Shown here in pieces: positions 1 through 8,929 of a DNA stretch of 64,000 bases (the stretch's first letter is position 1; every line of letters begins with the position of its first letter). The DNA is from Marinococcus sp. PL1-022 (lineage in GTDB: Bacteria > Bacillota > Bacilli > Bacillales > Marinococcaceae). The stretch spans positions 883,495-947,494 of the forward strand of contig NZ_JAWXCX010000001.1 of NCBI RefSeq assembly GCF_033845285.1, read 5' to 3'. The notes under the pieces were generated by a model. The model was not told where the DNA came from, made no database searches, and saw only the letters and a program-made list of their open reading frames with translations. The translations under genes were made by a program, and so were the position numbers.

Positions 1-208
1 AGACCGCATCGATGTCCGGGTCTTCAAGCAGAGCATCGTAGCTTTGGTACACCTTTGGAATATGAAAGGCTTCGGCTAGTTCCTCTGCTTTGTCGCTGCC
101 GCTTGCGATCGCATACGCCTCGGCATTTTCCGTATGCTGCAGTGCAGGCAGCATCTTTCTTCTGGCAATATCGGCCGTGCCTAAAATTCCCCATCGAATA
201 GTTTTCAT
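1..208 (-). CDS. Gfo/Idh/MocA-family oxidoreductase, N-terminal part (cut by window start)
   Basis: The first 69 residues of an NAD(P)-dependent oxidoreductase; the rest lies before base 1. The protein opens MKTIRWGILGTADIARRKML, an N-terminal Rossmann strand with a glycine-rich GILGTADIA turn typical of the Gfo/Idh/MocA family, followed by a strand ending in IASGSD. These enzymes act on sugars, inositols or their derivatives in the cytoplasm; the substrate cannot be told from this fragment. The ATG at 208 is preceded by a GGAGGC ribosome site (211-220), which fixes the start. Family is confident, function is open. Confidence 0.85.
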   Translation of the reverse strand, partial: MKTIRWGILGTADIARRKMLPALQHTENAEAYAIASGSDKAEELAEAFHIPKVYQSYDALLEDPDIDAV

Positions 209-312
209 CAAAAAGCCTCCTAATTAATTACAAAATGCAGTCTCGTGCACACATTGTACACTATTGTGATAAAAGCTGCCTGCCAGTTAAAAACAGGCGT
301 ATGAACATGTGA

Positions 313-1239
313 CTAAAATATTCCCTGCAGCAGAAGAGCTGCTGCCAGGAAAAAACCACACAGGACGGTGCTTTTAATCGACGCCCCCATGAGCGGTCCG
401 TAGGATTCAGAAGGGTTGGCATCTTCAAGGGCATTATAGGCCTTTACGAGCGGCCAGGCAGAAACAATGGCAATCAGCGCGTACCACGGAAGTGCCCCGA
501 CGAGAATACCTAAGGGGATCGTAAGCATGGCAATCAGGGTGAAGGCTTTTGAAAGAAGCAGCCCCTTCCTTTCCCCGAGAACGACGACGAGCGTATTTTT
601 TCCGGAATCACGATCGGCCCTCCAGTGAAGAAAATGATGATTATAAAGCACCATCGTAGTTAATATGCCGATCGGAAGAGAAAGAAAAAATGCCCGAACG
701 TCAAAATATCCAGTCTGCACGTAGTAGCTGCCCATGACAGGAAGCACTCCGAATGAAAGCAGAATAGCGACTTCCCCGTATCCTTTACCCCGGTAACCGA
801 ACTTAAAGGGTGGGGCCACATAAAAATAAGCAAGCAGCCCGCCGGCAGCCGCAAGCATTAAAAGCGGCCACCCTTTGGCAATGCTCAAAATGACACCGCA
901 TAAAAGAGCCAGGGCCAAAAACGCCCACGTAACAAACGCGAATGTTTCTTCAGACACCCGGCCTCCTGTCAGCATGCCGGAATTGGTGGAAACGTCGTTT
1001 GCTGTATCCTGTGCCTTTGTATCAACACCGTTGCGGTAATCCCACAAATCATTCACCATGTTGGAAAACAGGTGGGCGCTGAATGCACCGATCAATGTAA
1101 TAACAAACCAGAGTGGCTCAAGGACTCCGTTCCATGCAAAAGCCCCAAGTGTCCCTAACAGGACAGGCATAAGCATGACAGACAAAAAGCTTGCCCGTGC
1201 GGCCTCCAGCCAGAAAGAAATTGTATGTTTCATAAGCAT
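313..1239 (-). CDS. UbiA-family prenyltransferase (MenA-like)
   Basis: An integral membrane prenyltransferase of 308 aa with about eight hydrophobic segments. The first aspartate motif is NDLWDYRNGVDT (around residues 62-73) and the second is the ADRDSGKNT segment (around 208-216); both bind the Mg-diphosphate of the isoprenoid donor in this family. Length is close to MenA (about 310 aa), which attaches a polyprenyl tail to 1,4-dihydroxy-2-naphthoate in menaquinone synthesis. The sequence departs from Bacillus MenA as I remember it, so a paralogue acting on another aromatic acceptor is possible. It is a lone gene, so context does not help. Confidence 0.8.
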   Translation of the reverse strand: MLMKHTISFWLEAARASFLSVMLMPVLLGTLGAFAWNGVLEPLWFVITLIGAFSAHLFSNMVNDLWDYRNGVDTKAQDTANDVSTNSGMLTGGRVSEETFAFVTWAFLALALLCGVILSIAKGWPLLMLAAAGGLLAYFYVAPPFKFGYRGKGYGEVAILLSFGVLPVMGSYYVQTGYFDVRAFFLSLPIGILTTMVLYNHHFLHWRADRDSGKNTLVVVLGERKGLLLSKAFTLIAMLTIPLGILVGALPWYALIAIVSAWPLVKAYNALEDANPSESYGPLMGASIKSTVLCGFFLAAALLLQGIF

Positions 1240-1356
1240 CGTCCTTTCTACGTGAAATAAACATAGAGAAATGAAATAAAACTGCTTATGAATTATATCA
1301 AAAAGAAAAACCGAACACCTGATCAGTGTTTTAAGGAGCCGCCAGAACCAGAAGTG

Positions 1357-2241
1357 TTACTGTTTAAAAGCCTCTTCTACAAACGCGATCCACGCCTGGG
1401 CGGCCTGGGTCTGATAGCTTTGCCTGCGCCAGATGAGCGCTAGCCTCCAGTGCAGTAAATCATCGTCCACTGCGAGCACAGAAACATTTCTTGTATCTGC
1501 TTTATGAACGACTGTTTCGGGGAGGAGGGCGAAACCAAGGCCCGCTACGGCACTCTCAAACAAAAAATCCCACTGGGAGCTTTCATAAAGAATATCAGGC
1601 TCAAAGCCGGCCTGGATGCATGACTCGAAGACCCGGTCGTACAGGGAAAACCCCTGCTGAAACATTAAAAAGGATTCATGCTTTAAATCCCGCATTTGTA
1701 TACTTTTGCGGCCGGCAAGCGGATGGTTCACCGAGGTGACGGCAAGGATTTTCCGGTCGATAATCTGGCGAACCTCAAACTGTTCGTCATCGACGGGAAG
1801 AATGGCTACACCTACATCGATATTTCCTTCAAGCAGGGACTGCTCCATAATTTTCGCGCCTTCTTCAACAATGTGTATGCCGGCTTCAGGGTAGGACCTG
1901 CGGAAGCCGGCAATAATTTCGGGGAAAAAGCTGGAGCCAATGACGGGAGGCAGCCCGAATGTAAAGCTGCCTTTTTTATGAAGCTTGATTTCTTCTGCTT
2001 CCTGCCACAAATCCTCTGCGCTGCGGAGCACCTTCCGGGCATGCTGGCGGATGATTTCCCCTTCCTTCGTTACAAAAAGATGACGGGTGGAGCGGTCGAG
2101 CAGACGGAGGCCGATTTCTTCCTCAAGCTGATGAATCGTTTTGCTTAAAGCGGGCTGGGAAATGTGAAGCTTCTCGCTGGCCCGGGAAAAGCTTAGTTCT
2201 TTGCATACCTCGAGGAAAAAACGAAGCTGTTTAATATCCAT
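1357..2241 (-). CDS. LysR-family transcriptional regulator
   Basis: A LysR-type regulator of 294 aa. The N-terminal winged helix-turn-helix (about residues 1-60) reads [20 protein letters not shown] followed by [20 protein letters not shown] residues. The rest is the periplasmic-binding-like effector domain, with a GLGFALLPE segment near residue 220. It is transcribed divergently from scoA with a 114-bp gap, the classical LysR arrangement, so it probably controls the scoA-scoB-thiolase operon in response to acetoacetate or a related acid. The target is inferred from position only. Confidence 0.88.
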   Translation of the reverse strand: MDIKQLRFFLEVCKELSFSRASEKLHISQPALSKTIHQLEEEIGLRLLDRSTRHLFVTKEGEIIRQHARKVLRSAEDLWQEAEEIKLHKKGSFTFGLPPVIGSSFFPEIIAGFRRSYPEAGIHIVEEGAKIMEQSLLEGNIDVGVAILPVDDEQFEVRQIIDRKILAVTSVNHPLAGRKSIQMRDLKHESFLMFQQGFSLYDRVFESCIQAGFEPDILYESSQWDFLFESAVAGLGFALLPETVVHKADTRNVSVLAVDDDLLHWRLALIWRRQSYQTQAAQAWIAFVEEAFKQ

Positions 2242-2297
2242 GCGTCACCTCTTATTCTATTTAGTAATAAATTTATATTATTTATCTATTTTACTTA

Positions 2298-2311
2298 TGA
2301 AAGCGCTATTA
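2298..2311. promoter_or_regulatory. cre-like box (CcpA) upstream of scoA
   Basis: TGAAAGCGCTATTA resembles the catabolite response element TGWAANCGNTNWCA, with a mismatch at the terminal CA. It lies in the divergent lysR-scoA gap, 45 bp before the scoA start. Carbon catabolite control of ketone-body use would make sense. Binding is inferred. Confidence 0.45.
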
Positions 2312-2355
2312 GTAAAGTGGAAGTACCAATTAAAGAACTGAAAGGGGTTCATACA

Positions 2356-3051
2356 ATGACGAAGGTACAAACGTCTTTTGAAGAGAGCGTAGCCCGCATT
2401 CAGGACGGGGACACCCTGATCGTCGGGGGATTCGGCCTGTGCGGTATTCCGGAAAAAGCCATTCAGGCACTGGCTGAAAAGGGCACAAAAAATTTAACAG
2501 TAGTCAGTAATAATTGCGGCGTCAACGACTGGGGTCTTGGACTGCTGCTTGAAAATAAACAGATTGACAAAATGATGGCTTCCTACGTAGGGGAAAATAA
2601 GATTTTTGAAGAGCAGTACCTGAGCGGAGAGCTAGAAGTGGAGCTCGTTCCCCAGGGAACGCTTGCAGAGCGTATCCGGGCAGGCGGCGCCGGTATTCCC
2701 GGCTTTTACACGCCGACTGGTGTAGGAACCCCGATTGCTGAAGGAAAAGAGCATAAAGTGATCGGCGGCAGACAGTGCATTCTTGAAGAGGCCATTCAGG
2801 GGGATGCGGCTCTTGTGAAGGCATGGAAGGGCGATGCCTACGGGAATCTTATTTACCGGAAAACAGCCCGGAATTTTAATCCGCTGGCAGCAGCGGCAGG
2901 GAAATTTACGATCGCAGAGGTGGAAGAGCTGGTTGACGTCGGTGAACTCGACCCGGACTTTATCCATACACCGAGTTTGTACGTTCAGCATCTTCTTGTC
3001 GGCACCTCGTATGAAAAGCGCATCGAACGAAAAACGGTCCAGCAGGCATAA
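2356..3051 (+). CDS. scoA: 3-oxoacid CoA-transferase subunit A
   Basis: Alpha subunit (231 aa) of succinyl-CoA:acetoacetate CoA-transferase, which activates acetoacetate using a CoA donor. The N-terminus carries the [10 protein letters not shown] glycine-rich segment (about residues 25-34) of the CoA-transferase I fold, and the [13 protein letters not shown] and [16 protein letters not shown] stretches are typical of ScoA/AtoD. I place the start at ATG 2356 ([10 protein letters not shown]), preceded by GAAAGGGG; an in-frame upstream start at 2317 would add 13 residues with no ribosome site. scoB follows after 13 bp. Together with the thiolase it converts acetoacetate to two acetyl-CoA. Confidence 0.95.
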   Translation: MTKVQTSFEESVARIQDGDTLIVGGFGLCGIPEKAIQALAEKGTKNLTVVSNNCGVNDWGLGLLLENKQIDKMMASYVGENKIFEEQYLSGELEVELVPQGTLAERIRAGGAGIPGFYTPTGVGTPIAEGKEHKVIGGRQCILEEAIQGDAALVKAWKGDAYGNLIYRKTARNFNPLAAAAGKFTIAEVEELVDVGELDPDFIHTPSLYVQHLLVGTSYEKRIERKTVQQA

Positions 3052-3064
3052 AAGGAGGAAAACA

Positions 3065-3727
3065 ATGAGCAGTCAAAGAGAAAACATTATCCAGCGGGCG
3101 GTCCAGGAAGTCGAAGACGGCACGATTGTGAATCTGGGCATTGGCATGCCGACAATGATTGCCAACTACATTCCGGCAGAGAAAAATATCTTTCTGCATT
3201 CCGAAAACGGTCTGCTCGGCATCGGTCCGTATCCGGAGGAGGAAGACGTGGATGCAGATCTGATTAATGCCGGTAAAGAGACAGTAACCGTGAAGCAGGG
3301 AGGTTCATTCTTTGATAACGCGGAATCCTTTGCCATGATTCGCGGTGGTCATATTGATCTTGCGATTCTCGGTGGCATGGAGGTGTCCGGGCAGGGAGAT
3401 CTTGCGAACTGGATGATTCCCGGAAAAATGGTTAAAGGCATGGGCGGTGCGATGGATATCGTGCAGGGAGCGCAAAAAGTAGTTATCATCATGACTCACA
3501 CGAATAAAGAAGGAGAATCGAAAATCCGTACCGAATGCGCTCTGCCACTGACCGGCGAAAGGGTAGTGGACCGGTTGATTACAGATATGGCCGTTTTTGA
3601 TTTCACGCCGTCTGGCATGGTACTAAGAGAAGTACTGAACGGAGCAGATGTAAAAACCGTGGAGCAGTATACAGAGGCTCCTTTTACAATTGATGAAGCA
3701 CTGACAGACCGGGAGGGGAAACAATGA
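3065..3727 (+). CDS. scoB: 3-oxoacid CoA-transferase subunit B
   Basis: Beta subunit (220 aa) of the acetoacetate CoA-transferase. The catalytic glutamate lies in the [10 protein letters not shown] motif (about residues 46-55), where the family forms a covalent glutamyl-CoA intermediate. [14 protein letters not shown] and [17 protein letters not shown] are further family signatures. The ATG at 3065 follows AAAGGAGGAAAAC. The stop codon overlaps the thiolase start by four bases (ATGA at 3724), so the two are translationally coupled. Confidence 0.95.
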   Translation: MSSQRENIIQRAVQEVEDGTIVNLGIGMPTMIANYIPAEKNIFLHSENGLLGIGPYPEEEDVDADLINAGKETVTVKQGGSFFDNAESFAMIRGGHIDLAILGGMEVSGQGDLANWMIPGKMVKGMGGAMDIVQGAQKVVIIMTHTNKEGESKIRTECALPLTGERVVDRLITDMAVFDFTPSGMVLREVLNGADVKTVEQYTEAPFTIDEALTDREGKQ

Positions 3728-4911
3728 AGATGGAAGAGGTTCTGCTAGGCGGAGCGGTACGGACGCCAGTCGGCGGCTTTATGGGCAGCTTAAAGGACGT
3801 ACCGGCAGTGGATCTGGGGGCGCTTGTGATTGAAGAAGCGCTTGAACGTGCCGGTGTCCCGAAGGAAGAAGTGGATGAAGTTATTATGGGAAACGTGCTG
3901 CAGGCGGGGCTTGGGCAGAATCCTGCCCGTGTAGCCTCTTTAAAGGCCGGTCTTTCTGAAAACGTACCTGCGATGACCATAAATAAAGTATGCGGCTCCG
4001 GCTTGAAGGCTGTCCACCTGGCGGCTCAGGCCGTACTAACGGGCGATGCGGAGATCGTCGTTGCCGGCGGGATGGAAAACATGAGCCAGGCTCCTTATCT
4101 GCAGATGAACGCTCGCAGCGGCTTTGGCATGGGAGACCAGAAGCTGGTCGACAGCATGCTCCATGACGGACTGATGTGTGCGGTGGAAAACTATCATATG
4201 GGTGTGACAGCTGAAAACATTAACCATGAGTACGGCTTTACACGCGAAGAACAGGATACATTCGCCGCAGCCAGTCAGCAGAAGGCCACGGCAGCACGGG
4301 ATAACGGGGTATTTAAAGAAGAAATCGTGGCTGTGCGCGTGCCTCAGCGAAAGGGAGATGCTCTTGAGGTATCGCAGGACGAACACATCCGAAGTGGCAC
4401 TACGGTGGAAAAGCTCAAAAAATTAAAGCCGGCGTTTCAAAAGGATGGAAGCGTGACCGCAGGCAACGCCTCCGGCATCAATGACGGGGCTGCAGCGGTT
4501 ATTGTCATGAGCGGGAAGAAAGCGAAGGAGCTGGGCATTACAGGTATGGCTCGTATTGCCGGCAACGCGAGTGCTGCCGTGGATCCGAGCGTGATGGGGC
4601 TGGGGCCGGTCCCGGCCATCCGAAAGGCTTTAGATAAAGCTTCTGTCTCGATGGAGGATATCGATCTGATTGAAGCAAACGAAGCGTTCGCCGCTCAGTC
4701 GCTTGCTGTACAGAGAGATTTGAATATTGATTCAGAAAAGCTGAACGTAAACGGGGGGGCAATCGCGTTAGGGCATCCTATCGGAGCAAGCGGCACAAGA
4801 ATTTTTGTGACCCTGCTTCATCAGATGAAGCGCCAGCAGGCAGATGTTGGACTGGCGGCGTTATGCATTGGAGGCGGCCAGGGCGTTGCCACCGTTGTAG
4901 AAAGAATTTAA
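3724..4911 (+). CDS. Acetyl-CoA C-acetyltransferase (thiolase)
   Basis: A 395-aa thiolase that cleaves acetoacetyl-CoA to two acetyl-CoA, or runs in reverse. All catalytic residues are visible: nucleophilic Cys90 in [11 protein letters not shown], His351 in [12 protein letters not shown] and Cys381 in LCIGGGQG; the NEAF motif is near residue 319. Length and motifs match biosynthetic-type thiolases (AtoB/ThlA/PhaA). It is the last gene of scoA-scoB-thiolase, ending in a strong hairpin. Degradative use fits the neighbouring 3-hydroxybutyrate genes; a role in polyhydroxybutyrate turnover is also possible. Confidence 0.94.
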   Translation: MKMEEVLLGGAVRTPVGGFMGSLKDVPAVDLGALVIEEALERAGVPKEEVDEVIMGNVLQAGLGQNPARVASLKAGLSENVPAMTINKVCGSGLKAVHLAAQAVLTGDAEIVVAGGMENMSQAPYLQMNARSGFGMGDQKLVDSMLHDGLMCAVENYHMGVTAENINHEYGFTREEQDTFAAASQQKATAARDNGVFKEEIVAVRVPQRKGDALEVSQDEHIRSGTTVEKLKKLKPAFQKDGSVTAGNASGINDGAAAVIVMSGKKAKELGITGMARIAGNASAAVDPSVMGLGPVPAIRKALDKASVSMEDIDLIEANEAFAAQSLAVQRDLNIDSEKLNVNGGAIALGHPIGASGTRIFVTLLHQMKRQQADVGLAALCIGGGQGVATVVERI

Positions 4912-4938
4912 GCAAGCGCTGAATATAAGTAAAGAGAA

Positions 4939-4988
4939 ACATCTCCGGGCCGTGACCGCTGAGCGGCTGCCGGAGGTGTTTTCTTTTG
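4939..4988 (+). terminator. Intrinsic terminator after the thiolase gene
   Basis: Arms ACATCTCCGG (4939-4948) and CCGGAGGTGT (4970-4979) form a 10-bp stem around a loop that can itself pair (CCGCTGAGCGG), followed by TTTTCTTTT. It separates the scoAB-thiolase operon from the activator gene. Confidence 0.85.
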
Positions 4989-5006
4989 ATAAAGGTTCCT
5001 GAACTA

Positions 5007-5047
5007 TTGAAAAAATCCGCGGGCGCGTTACTATTTAATCAGTAACG
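5007..5047 (+). promoter_or_regulatory. Candidate promoter and inverted repeat upstream of the PAS activator
   Basis: TTGAAA (5007-5012) and TACTAT (5029-5034) are 16 bp apart and could form a sigma-A promoter. The -10 lies inside an inverted repeat, CGTTACT (5026-5032) and AGTAACG (5041-5047), with an 8-bp spacer, which could be an operator. Both calls rest on pattern only. Confidence 0.35.
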
Positions 5048-5073
5048 TCAGCCGTAATAATGGGGTGGGAGTC

Positions 5074-6441
5074 ATGAAACATTTAGAGGGCATGGAGCAT
5101 ATTTGCAGCATATTGTTCGGCAGCCTGCATCATTGTGTGGTTATTGTCGATGAACAGGGGATCATCACGTATATGAATGAACGCTATTATGAATTTCTCG
5201 GCACCAGCGCTGCCAGAACGCTCGGGCGTCATGTGACAGAGGTGATAGAAAACACACGCATGCATCTTGTAGTGGCTTCAGGAGAAGCAGAAAAAGCGAA
5301 CATGCAGTACATCAGAGGCAGTTATATGATTGCCGACCGCGTACCTTTGTACAATAATGGGCATATAATTGGGGCGCTTGGACTGGTTATGTTTCGGGAC
5401 AGAAAAGAATGGGCGGAAATGAACCAGCACATTAAAACACTAATGCTGGAGCTTGAATCGTATCAAAAGCAGGTGGAGGAGCTGAACGGAACGTCTTATT
5501 CCCTGCACGATGCGCTCAGCGTGTCCCCGGAAATGGAAGAGGTAAAACGAAACGTGCGTAAAGTGGCTTCAAGTGACGTATCCGTACTTCTGCGCGGAGA
5601 AACGGGAACCGGGAAGGAATTATTTGCCCAGGGTCTGCATAAGCTGAGCGAGAGAAGCATGAAGCCTTTCGTAAAAGTGAACTGCGCTGCGATACCTGGT
5701 GATTTGCTGGAGTCTGAGCTGTTTGGCTACGAGGAAGGAGCATTTACCGGGGCGAAAAAGGGAGGAAAGCCGGGGAAATTCCAGCTGGCTGACCAGGGAA
5801 CCATTTTTCTGGATGAGATAGGCGATATGCCGCTGAACACCCAGGTGAAAATTCTGCGTGTACTCCAGGAGGACGAGATTGAGCCGCTCGGAGCCCGCGG
5901 TCCGAGACAGGTGGACGTCCGGGTAGTGGCGGCCACGAATCAGCCACTCGAGCAGTTGATGGGTACGCAGCAGTTCCGGGAGGATCTGTACTACCGGATT
6001 AACGTTATTTCCTTTACGATTCCTGCGCTGCGGAATCGCCCGGAGGATATCCCGCTGCTCAGCAGGTTCATGCTTCAAAAAGCTACGAAAAGACTGGGCA
6101 AACGAATTACGGCGTTCGATCAGCAGGTGCTTGACCACTTTTTGGGTTACTCCTGGCCGGGGAATGTACGGGAACTCGAAAATACAATTGAGGCCGCCGT
6201 GCATCTTACCGAAGGAGAAACAATTCAGCTGAGTGATCTTCCTGAACGCATGACGGATAAGAGAGTGACAGGCGGCGAACGGGAAACGAAGCCGTTAAAG
6301 CAGGTGTTGGCCGAAGCAGAGAAGCAAGCGGTGAAGCAGGCCCTAAAGGAAGCGGAGGGAGATAAGCGGACAGCCTGTGAGCTGCTCGGAATAGGAAAAT
6401 CCAATCTTTATAATAAAATCATGAAATACGGACTGGAATAA
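5074..6441 (+). CDS. Sigma-54-dependent PAS/AAA+ transcriptional activator
   Basis: A 455-aa enhancer-binding protein. Domains in order: a PAS sensor (about residues 10-115, with VVIVDEQGIITYMNERYYEF); the AAA+ sigma-54 interaction domain (about 145-390) with Walker A GETGTGKE, the GAFTGA loop that contacts sigma-54, and FLDEIGDM as Walker B; and a Fis-type helix-turn-helix at the C-terminus (ACELLGIGKSNLYNKI). An upstream GTG at 5065 is possible, but ATG 5074 follows the purine-rich GGGGTGGGA. It sits just upstream of a near-consensus -24/-12 promoter driving 3-hydroxybutyrate dehydrogenase and permease, its likely target. The PAS ligand is unknown. Confidence 0.93.
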   Translation: MKHLEGMEHICSILFGSLHHCVVIVDEQGIITYMNERYYEFLGTSAARTLGRHVTEVIENTRMHLVVASGEAEKANMQYIRGSYMIADRVPLYNNGHIIGALGLVMFRDRKEWAEMNQHIKTLMLELESYQKQVEELNGTSYSLHDALSVSPEMEEVKRNVRKVASSDVSVLLRGETGTGKELFAQGLHKLSERSMKPFVKVNCAAIPGDLLESELFGYEEGAFTGAKKGGKPGKFQLADQGTIFLDEIGDMPLNTQVKILRVLQEDEIEPLGARGPRQVDVRVVAATNQPLEQLMGTQQFREDLYYRINVISFTIPALRNRPEDIPLLSRFMLQKATKRLGKRITAFDQQVLDHFLGYSWPGNVRELENTIEAAVHLTEGETIQLSDLPERMTDKRVTGGERETKPLKQVLAEAEKQAVKQALKEAEGDKRTACELLGIGKSNLYNKIMKYGLE

Positions 6442-6468
6442 CATATAAATATTCCATGTTTACGGAAG

Positions 6469-6501
6469 CCATTCCATCACTTTGGAATGGTTTTCTTTTT
6501 T
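6469..6501 (+). terminator. Terminator after the PAS activator; possibly overlaps the activator's binding site
   Basis: CCATTCCA (6469-6476) and TGGAATGG (6483-6490) form an 8-bp stem with a 6-nt loop followed by TTTTCTTTTTTT. It lies 77-98 bp upstream of the -24 element, a distance normal for enhancer sites, and a partial TTCCAT repeat precedes it. It may therefore double as the activator's upstream binding site (inference). Confidence 0.75.
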
Positions 6502-6566
6502 TAAATTTATTTTCACGAAAAGGGGCAGTAACGGTGGGGTTCAAGGCAGGGACAGGAAAAATAATT

Positions 6567-6583
6567 TTGGCATGGTTCTTGCA
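6567..6583 (+). promoter_or_regulatory. SigL (sigma-54) -24/-12 promoter of the 3-hydroxybutyrate operon
   Basis: TTGGCATGGTTCTTGCA matches the sigma-54 consensus TTGGCAC-N5-TTGCA in all but one position, with GG (6569-6570) and GC (6581-6582) separated by exactly 10 bp. It lies 81 bp before the dehydrogenase start and directly downstream of a sigma-54 activator gene. Confidence 0.92.
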
Positions 6584-6599
6584 AATATATAAAAAGAGA

Positions 6600-6637
6600 A
6601 CGCTTTCAGCATATGTTCATTTTTGAAAGCGATTACT
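6600..6637. promoter_or_regulatory. Two cre-like boxes downstream of the SigL promoter
   Basis: AACGCTTTCA (6600-6609, reverse orientation TGAAAGCGTT) and TGAAAGCGATTACT (6624-6637) each match the core of the CcpA cre consensus. They lie just after the expected SigL start point, where CcpA could act as a roadblock. Binding is not shown by sequence alone. Confidence 0.45.
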
Positions 6638-6663
6638 TAAAATTTATCAGGAGTGATACGCAT

Positions 6664-7440
6664 ATGGTTCAAGGAAGAGTTGTATTCATCACAGGGGCAG
6701 CCAGCGGTATAGGGCTTGCCATTGGAAAAGCCTTTGCCCGTCAGCAGGCAAAGGTGGTACTGACAGATATTGATAAAGACAAAGTGCAGAAGGCCGCTGC
6801 TGAAATTGCTGATGAGGGCCTATCCTGCATCGGCCTGGCCTGCAACGTTACCAACGAAGATGCGGTGGACGAGGCTTTTGCAGAAACACTGCGAGTGTTC
6901 GGCCGGCTGGATATTCTCATTAATAACGCCGGGATGCAGTACGTGGCAAAGCTCGAAGATTTTCCTACAGAAACCTTTGAAAAAATGACCAGAATTATGC
7001 TGACAGCGCCTTTCTCCATGATCAAAAAAGCAGTTCCGATCATGAAGGAACAAAAGCACGGCCGCATCATTAACATGTCTTCGATCAATGGGGTGATCGG
7101 CTTTGCCGGAAAAGCGGGATACAACAGTGCCAAGCACGGATTAATCGGTCTCACAAAAGTAGCGGCTTTAGAGGGGGCAGAGCATGGAATCACGGTAAAT
7201 GCTCTCTGTCCGGGATACGTGGATACACCGCTCGTCCGTAATCAGCTGGAGGATCTGGCGGCAGACCGGGGTGTTACTTTGGAAAAAGTACTGGAGGAGG
7301 TTATCTATCCGCTCGTACCGCAGAAACGCCTGCTCGATCCCCAGGAAGTAGCAGACTATGCTTTATTTTTAGCCGGGGACCAGGCGAAAAGCGTAACCGG
7401 GCAGAGCGTATTAATTGATGGAGGCTATACGGCGCAGTAG
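6664..7440 (+). CDS. 3-hydroxybutyrate dehydrogenase (SDR family)
   Basis: A 258-aa NAD-dependent short-chain dehydrogenase, the usual size for 3-hydroxybutyrate dehydrogenase. It shows the TGAASGIG cofactor motif (residues 10-17), NNAG near residue 88, and the catalytic Ser-Tyr-Lys set (SSINGVIGFAGKAGYNSAKHG). The AGYNSAKHGLIGLTKVAALE and CPGYVDTPLV stretches are characteristic of this enzyme. The start at 6664 is set by AGGAG (6649-6653); a longer reading from 6613 would run through the promoter leader. Product acetoacetate is the substrate of ScoAB, whose genes lie 3.6 kb upstream. Confidence 0.92.
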   Translation: MVQGRVVFITGAASGIGLAIGKAFARQQAKVVLTDIDKDKVQKAAAEIADEGLSCIGLACNVTNEDAVDEAFAETLRVFGRLDILINNAGMQYVAKLEDFPTETFEKMTRIMLTAPFSMIKKAVPIMKEQKHGRIINMSSINGVIGFAGKAGYNSAKHGLIGLTKVAALEGAEHGITVNALCPGYVDTPLVRNQLEDLAADRGVTLEKVLEEVIYPLVPQKRLLDPQEVADYALFLAGDQAKSVTGQSVLIDGGYTAQ

Positions 7441-7476
7441 TCTGCGTTTATTTAAGATAGAAAAGGAGGAAAAATA

Positions 7477-8760
7477 ATGCTTGGAATATTGTTAGGCTTA
7501 ATAACATTAATGGTTCTCGCTTATTTAGGCTGGTCCATCATCTGGGTGGCACCGGTGGCAGCAGGCATTGTAGCGCTGACCGGAGGACTCAATCTGCTTG
7601 ATGCATATACAGGTACCTACATGAGCGGCTTCGTTGATTTCGCACAAAGCTGGTTTCCGGTATTTATGCTCGGCGCCATCTTCGGAAAGCTGATGGAGGA
7701 CACCGGGATGGCACGCTCTGTTGCTGGGGCACTGACAAAGCTGATTGGCACGAATCGTGCGATTTTGGGTGTCCTGGTGGCTTCTGCAGTGCTTACTTAC
7801 GGCGGTGTCAGTCTGTTTGTTGTTATTTTCGCTGTCTATCCACTTGCTCTTTCTTTATTCAGAGAAGCAGATATCAGCCGCCGGCTGCTTCCGCCGACAG
7901 TGGCATTAGGGGCGTTTACGTTTACAATGACGGCGCTGCCGGGGACGCCGCAGATTCAAAATCTGATCCCTATCGAGTATTTTCGTACAAGCGCCACAGC
8001 CGCACCGTTAATGGGCATCATTGCGGCCCTGGTGATGGCAGTGGGGGGCTACCTTTATTTGCGGTGGCGTGAAAGGCAGATGACAGCAAAGGGAGAGCAA
8101 TTTACTGAACCGAAGGACAAGAGCATGATGGAAAAAGAAGAACAGGTCCCGCCATTTATGCTCTCGATTCTGCCGTTGATTACAGTGCTTTTAACGCTGA
8201 ATCTTTTCGGATGGGATATTGTGGTGGCGCTTTTGACAGGCATCGTACTTATAATGCTTCTTAACCTGACTAAATTTAAAAAGTTCGTACCTGCCGTTAA
8301 TGGAGGAGCGAGCGGTTCCGTACTAGCCATCATTAATACGAGCGCTGCTGTAGGATTTGGGAGCGTAGTAAGGGAGGTGCCGGGGTTTGACCAGCTGACT
8401 TCATTATTAATGGGAGTCCGCGGCAATCCGTTAATTTCCGAAGCTATAGCCGTTAACATCCTGGCAGGGTCGACAGGGTCAGCTTCCGGTGGTATGGGAA
8501 TTGCGCTCGAAGCACTTGGTGAAGAATACTACCAGATAGCAATGAATACAGGAATTGACCCCGAGGCATTTCACCGTATTGCTTCGCTTTCTTCAGGGGG
8601 GCTCGATGCTCTTCCACACAACGGGGCGGTACTTACCTTGCTGACGATTACAGGCATGAGCCATAAAGACAGCTATAAGGATATTTTCGTTGTCGCTGTA
8701 TTGATTCCAATTATCTCCGTGATTATCGTTATTCTGCTGAACACGATCGGGATTCTGTAA
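7477..8760 (+). CDS. GntP-family permease, probably for 3-hydroxybutyrate or acetoacetate
   Basis: A 427-aa membrane transporter with about 12 hydrophobic segments and a hydrophilic central loop (about residues 200-225). Features shared with GntP-type H+ symporters include LTYGGVSLFVV (about 107-117) and a matching SGGLDALPHNG segment near the C-terminus. It follows the dehydrogenase by 36 bp with an AAGGAGGAAAAAT ribosome site, so it is in the SigL operon. Substrate is inferred from that pairing. It is clearly paralogous to the permease at 24384. Confidence 0.88.
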   Translation: MLGILLGLITLMVLAYLGWSIIWVAPVAAGIVALTGGLNLLDAYTGTYMSGFVDFAQSWFPVFMLGAIFGKLMEDTGMARSVAGALTKLIGTNRAILGVLVASAVLTYGGVSLFVVIFAVYPLALSLFREADISRRLLPPTVALGAFTFTMTALPGTPQIQNLIPIEYFRTSATAAPLMGIIAALVMAVGGYLYLRWRERQMTAKGEQFTEPKDKSMMEKEEQVPPFMLSILPLITVLLTLNLFGWDIVVALLTGIVLIMLLNLTKFKKFVPAVNGGASGSVLAIINTSAAVGFGSVVREVPGFDQLTSLLMGVRGNPLISEAIAVNILAGSTGSASGGMGIALEALGEEYYQIAMNTGIDPEAFHRIASLSSGGLDALPHNGAVLTLLTITGMSHKDSYKDIFVVAVLIPIISVIIVILLNTIGIL

Positions 8761-8878
8761 CCAAAGAAAAAATAATTTTTACGGAGAATTTAGACATTTA
8801 AATATATGTATATTGAAGATTTTAGGTTTCAAAATATTAGGCCGCTTGCCACTGCTGGATAAAAGGTTAAGTAAGCAT

Positions 8879-8913
8879 AAAATCCCTCTGTTTTTCGCGC
8901 AGAGGGATTTTTC
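8879..8913. terminator. Bidirectional terminator between convergent genes
   Basis: AAAATCCCTCTG (8879-8890) and CAGAGGGATTTTT (8900-8912) form a strong stem with A and T runs on either side, so it can serve both the permease operon and the flavoprotein gene. Confidence 0.88.
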
Positions 8914-8929
8914 TACCGTGCATTAATTT

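Noticed and set aside
5620-6204. A 194-codon minus-strand frame inside the PAS activator
   Set aside because: It overlaps the AAA+ domain and has no ribosome site or family features.
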